64,000 bases of DNA from JBBATK01 sp044224515 (GCA_044224515.1 JBGAKH010000001.1:1-64000); one strand, 5' to 3'; counted from the first letter of the stretch, positions 1-8,990 are shown. The notes: a model not told the origin generated them from the sequence alone. Program-made: numbers and translations.

Positions 1-689
1 CCTCTCATGTAGGCAAGCGGGATGATCTCGATCATGTTCTTTTCATTCAAGCTTCTCAACTTTTCAGGAGTAAGCATGTCGGCCACCGCGTCTAACAGGG
101 GACGTAAATAGGGGTGAACCTTATCAAAGAGATCGCCCGGTAAGTAACCAAGCGATTCACCGGCTTCAACTGCCGGACGCGACAGTACGATCTTATTGAC
201 CTCGTTATTGCGAAGTGCCGCGAGGGCCATTGCAACTGCGAGATATGTCTTCCCGGTTCCTGCCGGACCGATAGAAAACACAAGGTCGTTGTTCTGCATC
301 AACTCGAGATACTCGATTTGACGTGGTGTTTTTGCTCGAATAGGATCTTTGCGTCCCCAGAGGATTACGTTGTCTCTGGAGCTGCTTTGCTCAGCAGAGT
401 TTTCTTGTTGTGCTTTCGGTGCATTTGAATTCAACACCAGCTCGATGACTTCGGCAACATTGTGCATCGTCAAAGCACCTTTCTTCTTAACCAAGTACAG
501 CATCTCTTGAAAAACGCTTTCGAGCTGCTTGATTTCCTCGGCTTCTCCTCGCAGGCTTAGTGTATTGTTTCTATACACCACTGATGCGTTGAAACGACTT
601 TCAATAAACTGTAAGTGCGCATCGTTCGATCCAAAGAGATAGAGTGGATCGACATCACCGATTTTAATTTTCTTTTCGACTAGATCCAT
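1..689 (-). CDS. phoH: PhoH-family ATPase (partial, cut by the window edge)
   Basis: This is a cytoplasmic P-loop ATPase of the PhoH family, which is linked to RNA metabolism and phosphate stress although its exact substrate is unsettled. The first 229 residues are present and the C-terminus runs off the left edge. The Walker A motif GPAGTGKT is at residues 141-148, followed by the family segment around KIVLSRPAVEAGESLGYLPG. Residues 1-85 look like the KH-like N-terminal part and are followed by a polar linker. The ATG at 687-689 is the only sensible start because the conserved N-terminal segment begins there. Two lipoprotein genes lie upstream on the same strand, but a terminator hairpin separates them from this gene, so phoH probably has its own promoter around 690-740. 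Confidence 0.9.
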   Translation of the reverse strand, partial: MDLVEKKIKIGDVDPLYLFGSNDAHLQFIESRFNASVVYRNNTLSLRGEAEEIKQLESVFQEMLYLVKKKGALTMHNVAEVIELVLNSNAPKAQQENSAEQSSSRDNVILWGRKDPIRAKTPRQIEYLELMQNNDLVFSIGPAGTGKTYLAVAMALAALRNNEVNKIVLSRPAVEAGESLGYLPGDLFDKVHPYLRPLLDAVADMLTPEKLRSLNEKNMIEIIPLAYMR

Positions 690-740
690 AGAGTGACATA
701 AAGTAAGATGCTGCGCATTCAACGCGCAAAGCACCCGGGT

Positions 741-779
741 AAAAACAAAAACCCCGCGGAAGGATATCCCGCGGGGTTG
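741..779 (-). terminator. Rho-independent terminator of the LysM lipoprotein operon
   Basis: A perfect 10-bp GC-rich stem (750-759 with 769-778) has a 9-nt loop. Read on the minus strand it is followed by a T-rich tract (complement of 741-750). It lies just beyond the stop of the lipoprotein gene at 806 and before phoH. Confidence 0.9.
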
Positions 780-805
780 AAGAGAATCAGTAGAGGAGTA
801 AGGTA

Positions 806-1693
806 CTAGTTACCTTTCTTCTCACCTTTTTCATCTACCTTCTTAGCGGGAGCCGGTGCCGGTGCTGCAGCCGGAGCTGCTGTTGCCGGTGCGGCAGATT
901 CCGGAAGCTTTAAATTGGCAGCTTGAGCTGCTTTCTTTTTGCGCCAATACATACGCTCTGCCTTTTGTTCATCGGTTGTCTTCGGACCCGGAGGCGGTAC
1001 AGTCAACTCCATGCCTTGCTTGATGATGTCCGGATTACGAATGATATTGGAATTGCCTTGCCATAGTTTAACCCACTGGAAGGGGTCGCCATAGATGTCG
1101 GACTGACCGGCAATGTTCCACAAACAGTCTTTGTATTGTTCCCACGAACGAACAGTGTAGTTCTTCGTTTTCTTAACAGTCTTACGACCGAGAAGGGAAT
1201 TGATATCGGCACGAGCGCTGACCATACGATCGAAGAAATCAGGGAGAACCGAGATCTCCATCATGCGGAGTTGGTTCCACTCCTTCGCTAAATCGTACAC
1301 TTCATTCTTTCGCAATTCAAAGTTCTCATCATCAAGAGCCTTCATTTCGCGAATGCGGTTTTCAAGCTTACCAAAACGCTCTTTGTACTCATTGACTTTA
1401 GCCTCATTCGCTTTTACCAGGGCGTAAATGTCATCATTACATTTCTTCAGCGCGTTCTTTTCAGCTTCCAATTTGTCTTCGAGCATCTTATTGTCCGAGC
1501 CAATTGCTGAGTCTCGGGCTTCAAGAGCTGAAATCTTCGATCGCCAGTCTGCTAAGCGAAGATTAGCTTCATCAAATGTCAAAAGGCTGTCGAGCTTAGA
1601 CTCGGGCGCCGGAATGACATTACTAGATCCACAACTTGTCAATGTGAGAGCAGCAACACATGCAAGAGCGGAAAGGACTATGGTTTTCATCAT
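806..1693 (-). CDS. Coiled-coil lipoprotein with LysM domain
   Basis: This is a predicted 295-residue lipoprotein of the cell envelope. A hydrophobic signal segment ends in a lipobox with the lipidated cysteine at residue 21 (LTSC). Residues 32-170 are charged and heptad-like, suggesting a long coiled coil. Residues 178-234 resemble a LysM peptidoglycan-binding domain (YTV... start, NPDII and L-V-P end). The C-terminus is an Ala/Pro-rich tail ending in lysines. The first of two adjacent ATGs is chosen because AAGGA lies at good spacing upstream. The gene is 27 bp downstream of another coiled-coil lipoprotein and probably shares its transcript, ending at the hairpin at 750-778. A role tethering the outer membrane or a complex to peptidoglycan is inferred. 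Confidence 0.8.
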   Translation of the reverse strand: MMKTIVLSALACVAALTLTSCGSSNVIPAPESKLDSLLTFDEANLRLADWRSKISALEARDSAIGSDNKMLEDKLEAEKNALKKCNDDIYALVKANEAKVNEYKERFGKLENRIREMKALDDENFELRKNEVYDLAKEWNQLRMMEISVLPDFFDRMVSARADINSLLGRKTVKKTKNYTVRSWEQYKDCLWNIAGQSDIYGDPFQWVKLWQGNSNIIRNPDIIKQGMELTVPPPGPKTTDEQKAERMYWRKKKAAQAANLKLPESAAPATAAPAAAPAPAPAKKVDEKGEKKGN

Positions 1694-1720
1694 GGTTTCC
1701 TTAGAGTTTGCAAATTGTTG

Positions 1721-2071
1721 TTACTTCTTCTTTCCTTTACTTTTCTTTTCCGGCTCCGGAGGAGGCGGAGGAGTCTCCGGCAGAGGCTCGCCTAAAACGC
1801 CCGGGAAATTATTGAGCTTGGCAAGCACGAAAGAACGACGATCATTGCACTGCTTCGTTTCGTTTTGACGAAGGGCAAGTTCCTTTTGCAGTTTGGCCTT
1901 CTGCGATTCTCTCTCAGTAATCGACTTATTGAGTTGAACTTCTTTAGCGCGGAGACTGCGCAGCTCCGAGAGCTGTTCCGGTTGTATCATTTTGGTGCAG
2001 CCTACCGTACCAAGCGTCAGCGCAATGCCGATTCCTATTCCGCAGGTCCTGAGAATAGTCAATCCCGACAT
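1721..2071 (-). CDS. Small coiled-coil lipoprotein with Pro/Lys tail
   Basis: I do not recognise a named family for this 116-residue protein. It opens with a signal peptide and a lipobox (TVGC), continues with an alpha-helical, heptad-like region rich in Glu, Lys and Gln, and ends with a run of prolines followed by a lysine-rich tail. The start at 2071 is preferred over in-frame upstream codons because the signal peptide begins there and GGGGA sits a few bases upstream. It is the first gene of a two-gene unit with the LysM lipoprotein, and the shared design (lipid anchor, coiled coil, flexible tail) suggests the two proteins work together in the envelope. That link is an inference from position and architecture. 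Confidence 0.7.
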   Translation of the reverse strand: MSGLTILRTCGIGIGIALTLGTVGCTKMIQPEQLSELRSLRAKEVQLNKSITERESQKAKLQKELALRQNETKQCNDRRSFVLAKLNNFPGVLGEPLPETPPPPPEPEKKSKGKKK

Positions 2072-2265
2072 ATTCTTCCCCTTTCTATTGATGGTACATA
2101 GCAGTGCAGCAAAGATACGGTGACTTAGGCGATCTGTAAATGAAAAGAGAGAAAATTTGGACAAGGCGATCTCTTTCGCGCTCAAATGCCGCAAATTTCT
2201 GCCTACTCTTCCATGGGGATGTGTAAATTGAACGATAGGGGTATATCATCTTTTTCGGACTCGAT

Positions 2266-4767
2266 ATGACGACCAAAGCAGTCATTATGGCAGGGGGTTT
2301 CGGCACCCGTTTGCGTCCGCTCACCGTGAGCATTCCAAAACCTATGGTTCCACTGGCAAACGCGCCTCTCATGGAACACATTGTGAATTTGTTGAAACGT
2401 CACAACATCAAAGACGTACTCTCGGTGCTCTATTTCCAACCTGATATCATCACGTCGCATTTCGGCGATGGCTCACGTCATGGCGTGAACATGGATTACG
2501 TCCTGGCCGCTGCAGATTACGGCACTGCAGGAGCCGTGCGCAACGCTGCAGAGCACTTGAAGCAGCGTTTTATCATTATTAGCGGTGATGTTCTTACTGA
2601 CTTTGACCTCAGTGCCGCCATAGCCTACCATGAGGAGAAAAAGGCGATGGCTACGATTCTGTTAACTCATGTGCAAAACCCGCTTGCCTATGGCATCGTG
2701 TTGCGATCTGAGGATGGACGCATCACCCGCTTTCTAGAGAAACCCTCGTGGGGCGAGGTGTTCAGCGACACGATAAACACCGGTATTTACATCTTTGAAG
2801 CAGAAGCACTGGATTTGATACCTTATCAAAAAGAGTTTGACTTCAGTAAAGACCTCTTTCCGCTCATGCTTCAAAAAGGACTTCCCTTATACGGTTATGT
2901 GGCAAACGGCTACTGGCGCGACATCGGAAATCTCAATGAGTACCAAACCGCCGTGCAGGATGTACTGAGCGCAAACGTACAGCTTGAGATTGCCGGTGAA
3001 TTGAAGGGAAGTGTTCGAATGGACAGCGGATGTAGCGTCGCCGAAAGCGCGACTCTCGAGGGTTTTGTGGCCTTGGGCAAAAACGTCGTGATCGGAGAAC
3101 ATGCCCGCGTTGCGAACACCATTGTCGGTGACAACGTAGTACTCGGCAACGGCAGTAGCGTAGAGTCGTCAATTCTCTGGAATAATGTTCAGATAGGTGA
3201 CCGAAGTGCTGTTAGTAACGATGTCATTTGTAACGACACCGTGATATCAAGCGATGTTACTGTAGAGGAAAACGTCTTCATTGCCGAAAAGTGTCTCATT
3301 GGAGAACATGCGGAGCTGCGTTCGAATATTAAGTTATGGAATCAGAAAACCGTCGAACCGTATGCACGGCTCTCTCACAGTCTGGTCCAAGAAGAGAAAT
3401 GGCTTCGTGAGCTCTTCACGGATGCACGCATTAGCGGAAGCTCGAATCTTGAAATGAACCCCGAATTCGGCGCTCGCTTGGGTGCTTCACTCGGCAATGC
3501 GCTGGGACTTGGGGCTACCGTCGTGGCATCACGGGATACGGATCCGACCTCTCGGATGATGAAGCGAGCTATCGTAACCGGTTTGATGTCCGTGGGCGTA
3601 AATGTTGTCGACCTTCAGACTACGCCAATACCTCAAACCAGACAGTACACACGAAACGGAGCGATCCAGTCCGGATTTCACGTACGCAAATCGGTTCGGA
3701 CTGCTAACAAAACAGATATCATCTTGTTTGCCAGTGACGGACGTGACATCACCGGAGATATGACAAAAAAGATTGAACGATTCTTCTTCGGTGAAGATAT
3801 CAAGCGGGCTCCACAAGAGTCAGTCGGCGCGCTCAGCTTCCCGGAGCGTCAAATAGAGAACTACATCAATGGATACATTGAGAAGCTCAACGTTGATCTC
3901 ATTACAAGACGTAACTATAAACTGCTGGTGGACTATTCGTTTGGCGCTGCAAGTGCAGTGTTTCCGAACATATTAGGTCGACTGCAGTGCAACGTTTTGG
4001 CGATGAATAGTTATGTCGATGCTGCGCGAGCCGCGGTAAACACCTACGATCCGGTCAATCAGGACGAGGTGTCGACCGTGATGCGTTCGCTTGGCTACCA
4101 GGTTGGGTTCAAAATCGATCCAGGTGCAGAACGCATTGCTTTGATCGATGAGCGTGGCTACTGGTTTTCCTCGATGCGCTTAATAAGTATTGTAACGAAG
4201 CTGTTTCTGGAAACCAATAAACATCGTTCAAATTATTCAATTGCGGTGCCGGTTGAAGCGACGCGCGAGATCGACACGATTGCGGCAGAGTACAAGGTAC
4301 CTGTTGTGCGTATCAAGAATTCCCACGCAGCGATGATGGATGCAACGCGAAACCCTGACATCGCGTTTGTTGGTGGTACGCGAGGTGGATTCATATTTAC
4401 CGAGTACATGTTTGCTTCGGACGCCTTGTATTCAATCGCTAAAATCCTGGAGATGTTGGCTCAAACCGGATATGTTTTAGCAGATCTTGATCAGAGACTA
4501 CCCAAGCGACACCAAGTCAAATCGGCCATACCGTGCCCGTGGGAAGTTAAAGGTAAAGTAATGCGTAGGGCTATGGAGTACTCAGACGGGCTGGAACGCG
4601 AACTCATCGACGGTGTGAAGATATTCAACGATGGACATTCCGTTTTGCTCTTGCCGGACAAAGAACGCGGCGAGTTTAACATTGTTGCTGAAGCCGATGA
4701 TCCCGAATCGGCGAAGGACATAGCAGATCAGTATCAACAACGAGTACAACAATGGAGAGATTCGTAA
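2266..4767 (+). CDS. Sugar-1-phosphate nucleotidyltransferase fused to a phosphomannomutase-like domain
   Basis: This 833-residue cytoplasmic protein has three parts. Residues 1-235 are a nucleotidyltransferase with the signature GGFGTRLRPLT and the acidic SGDVL site, expected to make an NDP-sugar such as GDP-mannose. Residues 245-370 are left-handed beta-helix hexapeptide repeats. Residues 385-833 have the phosphohexomutase fold. The mutase active loop TASHNP reads RKSVRT, so only the serine can be aligned, and the metal loop DGDADR reads as a DPGAER-like stretch. This divergence resembles a known subfamily of actinobacterial and cyanobacterial mannose-1-phosphate guanylyltransferase-like fusions, so mutase activity is doubtful. 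It is transcribed divergently from the lipoprotein pair. No strong ribosome-binding site is visible. Confidence 0.88.
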   Translation: MTTKAVIMAGGFGTRLRPLTVSIPKPMVPLANAPLMEHIVNLLKRHNIKDVLSVLYFQPDIITSHFGDGSRHGVNMDYVLAAADYGTAGAVRNAAEHLKQRFIIISGDVLTDFDLSAAIAYHEEKKAMATILLTHVQNPLAYGIVLRSEDGRITRFLEKPSWGEVFSDTINTGIYIFEAEALDLIPYQKEFDFSKDLFPLMLQKGLPLYGYVANGYWRDIGNLNEYQTAVQDVLSANVQLEIAGELKGSVRMDSGCSVAESATLEGFVALGKNVVIGEHARVANTIVGDNVVLGNGSSVESSILWNNVQIGDRSAVSNDVICNDTVISSDVTVEENVFIAEKCLIGEHAELRSNIKLWNQKTVEPYARLSHSLVQEEKWLRELFTDARISGSSNLEMNPEFGARLGASLGNALGLGATVVASRDTDPTSRMMKRAIVTGLMSVGVNVVDLQTTPIPQTRQYTRNGAIQSGFHVRKSVRTANKTDIILFASDGRDITGDMTKKIERFFFGEDIKRAPQESVGALSFPERQIENYINGYIEKLNVDLITRRNYKLLVDYSFGAASAVFPNILGRLQCNVLAMNSYVDAARAAVNTYDPVNQDEVSTVMRSLGYQVGFKIDPGAERIALIDERGYWFSSMRLISIVTKLFLETNKHRSNYSIAVPVEATREIDTIAAEYKVPVVRIKNSHAAMMDATRNPDIAFVGGTRGGFIFTEYMFASDALYSIAKILEMLAQTGYVLADLDQRLPKRHQVKSAIPCPWEVKGKVMRRAMEYSDGLERELIDGVKIFNDGHSVLLLPDKERGEFNIVAEADDPESAKDIADQYQQRVQQWRDS

Positions 4768-4895
4768 GCATCGTCGGAGCTTATGAATGATCCTACTTTG
4801 ATCTAGGGCGTTGAATCTTGTTCGAGATTTGATTTTCCGTTGGACTGGCACAACAGAGCTGCGTATTTTTGTCACGATCGACGCCAAACACCACC

Positions 4896-5354
4896 ATGAA
4901 TATTTCGGACATCATCACAACATCACGCATTGAGGTCAATGTGCCGATTCGTACGAAAGACGAGTTGCTGGAGTATTTACCGGGCATCCTCTTGCGTAAT
5001 GGTGATATTGAAGATGTCCATGAAGTACGTCGAATCATCTTTGAACGCGAGAATTTGATGTCGACCGGCATTGGTCACGGAATTGCCCTTCCTCACGGTA
5101 AGAGTAAAGCTGTAAAGCAAACTTCTGCAGCTATGCTTACCCTGGCCGAACCGATTGATTATGACGCTCTGGATGGTGAACCGGTACAGATAGTAGTTAT
5201 ACTCGTAGGTAAAGAAGATCAAGTCAGTACACATTTGAAGCTGCTGAGCAAGATATCGCGCATCGTATCATCGGATGCGTTCCGGTCCGAAGCACTTCAT
5301 GCCAAACGATCCGAAGACATCCACGAACTCCTTGTTCGTGAAGACCAGAATTAA
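4896..5354 (+). CDS. PTS EIIA (fructose/PtsN-type) domain protein
   Basis: This 152-residue cytoplasmic protein is a stand-alone EIIA domain of the fructose/nitrogen type. The phospho-accepting histidine is at residue 67 in the motif GIALPHG, and residues 1-150 cover the whole domain. No EI, HPr or permease gene lies nearby, so a regulatory role like that of PtsN is more likely than sugar uptake. A TTG at 4869 could extend the protein by nine residues, but the ATG at 4896 matches the usual N-terminus. The gene follows the nucleotidyltransferase fusion by about 130 bp and ends at a strong terminator just before hisS. Confidence 0.9.
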   Translation: MNISDIITTSRIEVNVPIRTKDELLEYLPGILLRNGDIEDVHEVRRIIFERENLMSTGIGHGIALPHGKSKAVKQTSAAMLTLAEPIDYDALDGEPVQIVVILVGKEDQVSTHLKLLSKISRIVSSDAFRSEALHAKRSEDIHELLVREDQN

Positions 5355-5377
5355 TGCAGTTGAGTATCTTCCTCATG

Positions 5378-5405
5378 AAGGGCGCTGCGGCAGCCCTTTT
5401 TTTTT
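5378..5405 (+). terminator. Rho-independent terminator after the EIIA gene
   Basis: An inverted repeat (AAGGGC at 5378-5383 with GCCCTT at 5393-5398, with further GC pairing inside) is followed by nine Ts (5397-5405). It ends only nine bases before the hisS start codon. Confidence 0.88.
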
Positions 5406-5414
5406 GCTTTTACT

Positions 5415-6662
5415 ATGATACAAAACATTAAAGGTACTCGTGACATCTTGCCGGATGAGGTCGTGCAGTGGCAGCGCATCGAAGCCATCATCCGTCGAGT
5501 CACGCGTACATTCGACTATAAAGAGATTCGTACTCCCGTGATCGAATACACGGAACTCTTCCAAAAAAGTGCCGGCGAGGGGAGTGATGTCGTATCCAAG
5601 GAGATGTACAGTTTTAACGATCGCTCCCAAGAACAGATTTGTCTGCGTCCTGAGTTAACGGCTCCTGTAGCTCGTGTCGTAGCTCAAAACACGTTGTTAC
5701 GGGCGAACCCTACGCTTAGACTATGGTACTCCGGACCGTGTTTTCGCTATGAACGTCCACAACTTGGACGCCAGCGTCAGTTTCATCAAGTAGGTGCTGA
5801 GTGCATAGGTTCGACGCATCCTGAATCTGATGCAGAAATAATCACGCTAGGCTACAATCTTATTACGCAGTGCGGCATACAAGATTTTGAATTGCATATC
5901 AATTCACTGGGCTCCGTCGACTCACGAAAAAACTATCGTGATGCACTCGTCTCGTACTTGAAGCAGTTTGAGCCGCAGCTCAGTGAAGACTCACAGCGAC
6001 GTTTAGGCACAAACCCGCTTCGAATTTTGGATTCGAAAGACGAAGCTGATAAGGCTATCGTAGCGTCAGCTCCAAAACTTGTCGATTGCTTGGATGAAAG
6101 TTCCATGCAACACTTTCGTGATGTTCAAGCTTTACTTCAGGCAGCCGGCATCCCATTCGTCATCAATCCGGTATTGGTACGAGGATTGGATTACTACACA
6201 CATACGGTGTTCGAGTTTAAAACGAATTCGCTGGGTGCGCAGGATGCTATAGGTGGAGGCGGACGTTATGACAATCTCTTCGAAACCATAAAGGCCCAAC
6301 CGGCTTCGGGTGTTGGCTTTGGCATTGGGTTGGAGCGCTTGATTCTACTCGCGTCAAAACAGAACGAAAATGCCGTGGAAGATCTTGATTGCTTCCTTGT
6401 TGCAGATGCCAAATACCTTGCCACCGCTTTGGAGTACGCGCAACTAATTCGTAACAATGGCTTCAGCTGTCGGACTGACTTACAAAGACGCTCCTTCAAA
6501 GCACAGATGAAAGAAGCGGATAAATTTGGAGCACGAAAAGTTCTCATTTTAGCAGAGTCGGAAATTGCCGATAAGTCGTTTACAGTCAAGGACATGAAGA
6601 CTGGCACTCAAGAATCGATTATCTATAGCCCGGAAGCTTTGTTACGTAGCCTAAGTCATTGA
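5415..6662 (+). CDS. hisS: Histidyl-tRNA synthetase
   Basis: HisRS charges tRNA-His with histidine using ATP. The 415-residue length is normal for bacterial HisRS. The N-terminus starts with the family's KGTRDILP. Class II motif 2 reads LRPELTAPVAR, the histidine-binding segment RGLDYYTHTVFEF follows, and motif 3 lies in GVGFGIGLERL. The C-terminal anticodon-binding domain starts near residue 325. The gene begins directly after a terminator hairpin and has no visible Shine-Dalgarno sequence, so how it is transcribed is unclear. A sensor kinase gene follows 26 bp downstream on the same strand. Confidence 0.97.
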   Translation: MIQNIKGTRDILPDEVVQWQRIEAIIRRVTRTFDYKEIRTPVIEYTELFQKSAGEGSDVVSKEMYSFNDRSQEQICLRPELTAPVARVVAQNTLLRANPTLRLWYSGPCFRYERPQLGRQRQFHQVGAECIGSTHPESDAEIITLGYNLITQCGIQDFELHINSLGSVDSRKNYRDALVSYLKQFEPQLSEDSQRRLGTNPLRILDSKDEADKAIVASAPKLVDCLDESSMQHFRDVQALLQAAGIPFVINPVLVRGLDYYTHTVFEFKTNSLGAQDAIGGGGRYDNLFETIKAQPASGVGFGIGLERLILLASKQNENAVEDLDCFLVADAKYLATALEYAQLIRNNGFSCRTDLQRRSFKAQMKEADKFGARKVLILAESEIADKSFTVKDMKTGTQESIIYSPEALLRSLSH

Positions 6663-6688
6663 CTTGATACAAGAAATAAGAGCACACA

Positions 6689-7981
6689 GTGAACCCAGAT
6701 TACCAAAATATTGGTCCAAAACAGGGAAGTATCAAAGCCCGTTGGTGGAAGAGATCGCTTACCAAGTGGCAAATCAAGGTCTTACTAACGTTTTGTGGAC
6801 TCTTGATTGTTGCAGGTATCTTGTTGTATACACACAACATCGTCGGGCAGCTTGTAGAACGAGAACAAAAATTGGTGCGCCTCTACGCTGATATCCTTCA
6901 GACCTTTAGTTCAGCCAGTTTTGAGCATCCCGGCAACAGTGGCTCGAGCCTAGATTTCTTTTTTATTCGAGATTCAGTGACGCCGGCAATCAATTTTCCG
7001 GTTGTCGTAACTGACGAACATGACCAAGCTGTCGAACCATATGACCAGTTTTCCCTCAATCTGGAACTAAACCCTCAATGGTCTCACGAGCAAACGAAGC
7101 GCTATGTGGATGACTATGTATGGAAAATGAAGTCTAGCTACCGCGGAATCGATATTAAGGATCCGGACGGAAAAGTTATAAACAGAGTTTTCTATACGAA
7201 TTCGGTTCTCGTAACAAGGCTGCGCTACTTACCGTACATTGAAATTGCCATCGTTGCGGTATTCATTGGTATTGGTTACCTGGCGTTTAGTCACTTGCGA
7301 CGTACTGAGGAGACAAATGTGTGGGTTGGTATGGCGAAAGAGGCTGCGCACCAACTTGGTACGCCCTTATCAAGTCTCTTAGCCTGGATCGAAATACTTC
7401 GCTTTGAAGATGACGCGGAGCGACGTCTGAAGACTCTTGGTGAAATGGAGAACGACGTTGAGCGTCTCAAGGTCATTGCAAACCGCTTTTCGTTGATCGG
7501 ATCGCAGCCCAAATTGGAGACGACTACGTTAAACGAGGTCATTGAATCCGTCTGTCAGTACTACGAGAAGCGCCTTCCGCAGTTTGCTCGTCATGTCAAA
7601 ATCGGTCGTGCGTACAGCGACCTTGTTGAATGTCGAGTGAATCGAGAGTTGTTTTCATGGGTGCTAGAGAACTTGTTGAAGAACGCCATCGAAGCCATTG
7701 AGGTCAAGCAAGGACTCGTTGAGGTGACCATTCGCAGAGACGAAAAGTCGTCGGTCGCTGTCATCGAAGTGCGCGATAACGGAAAAGGAATGTCGAAAGC
7801 TGTGCGTAAACAAGTCTTCTTACCGGGATATACTACAAAGGCGAGAGGTTGGGGTTTGGGACTTAGCTTGTCGCAACGCATCGTTGAAGAATATCACCAA
7901 GGTCGTCTCATTGTAAAACAAAGCGAGCCTGGACAAGGAACCACCTTCCAGATTACCCTGCCATTGTCAATACAATCATAA
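6689..7981 (+). CDS. Membrane sensor histidine kinase
   Basis: This 430-residue inner-membrane kinase has TM helices at about 29-48 and 182-201 flanking a periplasmic sensor domain of about 130 residues that I do not recognise. The HisKA segment carries the phospho-accepting His221 (EAAHQLGTPL). The ATPase domain has the N box (ENLLKNAIEA, Asn332), the G1 box DNGKGM (363-368) and the G2 box GWGLGLSLSQRI. The start is GTG. No response regulator is adjacent, so it is an orphan kinase by position. It is probably co-transcribed with hisS, being 26 bp downstream. The ligand is unknown. Confidence 0.93.
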   Translation: MNPDYQNIGPKQGSIKARWWKRSLTKWQIKVLLTFCGLLIVAGILLYTHNIVGQLVEREQKLVRLYADILQTFSSASFEHPGNSGSSLDFFFIRDSVTPAINFPVVVTDEHDQAVEPYDQFSLNLELNPQWSHEQTKRYVDDYVWKMKSSYRGIDIKDPDGKVINRVFYTNSVLVTRLRYLPYIEIAIVAVFIGIGYLAFSHLRRTEETNVWVGMAKEAAHQLGTPLSSLLAWIEILRFEDDAERRLKTLGEMENDVERLKVIANRFSLIGSQPKLETTTLNEVIESVCQYYEKRLPQFARHVKIGRAYSDLVECRVNRELFSWVLENLLKNAIEAIEVKQGLVEVTIRRDEKSSVAVIEVRDNGKGMSKAVRKQVFLPGYTTKARGWGLGLSLSQRIVEEYHQGRLIVKQSEPGQGTTFQITLPLSIQS

Positions 7982-8990
7982 TTATGTAAAGTAGAATATG
8001 GTAGACTTTCCCCTGTACGTTCAAAGCCTGTCATCGAAGAACATGTACACTTTCTCATTTCTCACATCATTTGTACCTCACTCGCCCTCTGCCGGATAAA
8101 TAGAACGACCCAAGTGTGTTCTGATGGAAGATCCGTTCATGCGAGCTTTGGACAGAGATGTTTCGTACGATGTGCTCCAAATCGAAACTGAGATTGAAAA
8201 AGCTGGCTTGATGCTTGAGTCCCTAGGCAGTAATCGGTTACGCGCCGGCCTGGTGTTTTCGACCTTGAAGACCGCTTTCTTTCTTTAGGTTCAAACTCTC
8301 TAGTTAAAACACTGTGTTGATTCGTCGTGTGAGCTCTGTCTGCAGAGCTACCTGAATGGCATAAGTCGTCTCCGTCAATTCGTGTCACAAGTGTAACAAG
8401 CGCTGACCTGCCGGCGCCGTACTCAACGTGGGTCGGTTAAGTCCGTATCGCCGTCGATGTAAAAAAAGGTATTGTAGATGACAAGGTGTGATATCTAAGG
8501 CAGTCCACGCTCTATTGATCTAGTTTTCAAAAGTCAGGTCCGTTAGTCACGGGCCGCATAACGTTGTCATACAGATTCTGGACCGTGCGTTCAATCCGGT
8601 CATGGGCTGACTCAATGAATCAAGGCGTGTCCAAACATCGACTAATCGTTCCCGGTGACGGTAACCACCGGTGCTTTCGAGTCTCATGTACTCAGCTTAC
8701 AGTAGCGACTTACTAAACTGCACATGTTGAGACCTAGGAACGCTCTGTCCGAAAATGCATGTCTCCCCTATCACTGATACGAAAAATCAGCGAAAATGTG
8801 GTTGGTAGTTTCCATAGTACAGGACCGTACTGTCCGAATCGTGTAAAACTCAGACTCTCAGGCTCGAGAGCATGGCAACGCATTCAACTGAATTATACTA
8901 TTTTCGTAGACAGTTGTTTTGCTCTTAGCAGTCATCTGCCGAGCAAGATGGACCACTAACCTACTCATGCTCCTTGCATCATACAATCTT
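7982..8990. other. 1-kb region without a convincing gene, with several short hairpins
   Basis: No protein of recognisable family is found on either strand and there is no tRNA, rRNA or known riboswitch I can identify. Several short inverted repeats are visible: 8332-8338 with 8343-8349 (7 bp, 4-nt loop); 8652-8657 with 8666-8671; 8774-8778 with 8786-8790; and overlapping alternatives around 8816-8835. The last ones lie within 220 bp of the DUF6580 gene. One weak 54-codon frame (8124-8288) is listed separately. The stretch may be a decayed gene, an unrecognised structured RNA or a long leader. Confidence 0.5.
8124..8288 (+). CDS. Possible small open frame, doubtful
   Basis: An ATG-started frame encodes 54 residues with an acidic amphipathic N-terminal half (many Asp/Glu, helix-like). 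It has no clear Shine-Dalgarno sequence, no recognised family and no supporting neighbour. It could be the remnant of a longer gene that decayed in the surrounding 1-kb gap, or chance. It is listed only because nothing else in the gap looks coding. Confidence 0.2.
   Translation: MEDPFMRALDRDVSYDVLQIETEIEKAGLMLESLGSNRLRAGLVFSTLKTAFFL

Noticed and set aside
1428..1868. 146-codon plus-strand frame across the lipoprotein pair
   Set aside because: It is the complement of two genes with clear lipoboxes and has a Ser/Phe-rich composition typical of antisense reading.
8288..8298. GGTTCAAACTC resembling a tRNA T loop
   Set aside because: The flanking five bases do not pair and no acceptor or anticodon arm can be drawn.
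8533..8542. Ten bases matching the GTCAGGTCCG segment of signal recognition particle RNA
   Set aside because: The GGAA tetraloop and the following GGAAGCAG part are missing, so there is no SRP RNA.
8759..8959. 66-codon plus-strand frame before the DUF6580 gene
   Set aside because: It has an unusual composition with no family or ribosome-binding site and overlaps the short hairpins; the DUF6580 start at 8991 is in another frame.
8640..8990. Cobalamin riboswitch before the putative importer gene
   Set aside because: The conserved B12-box and GCTG-type core elements were not found by eye, so hairpins alone do not support it.
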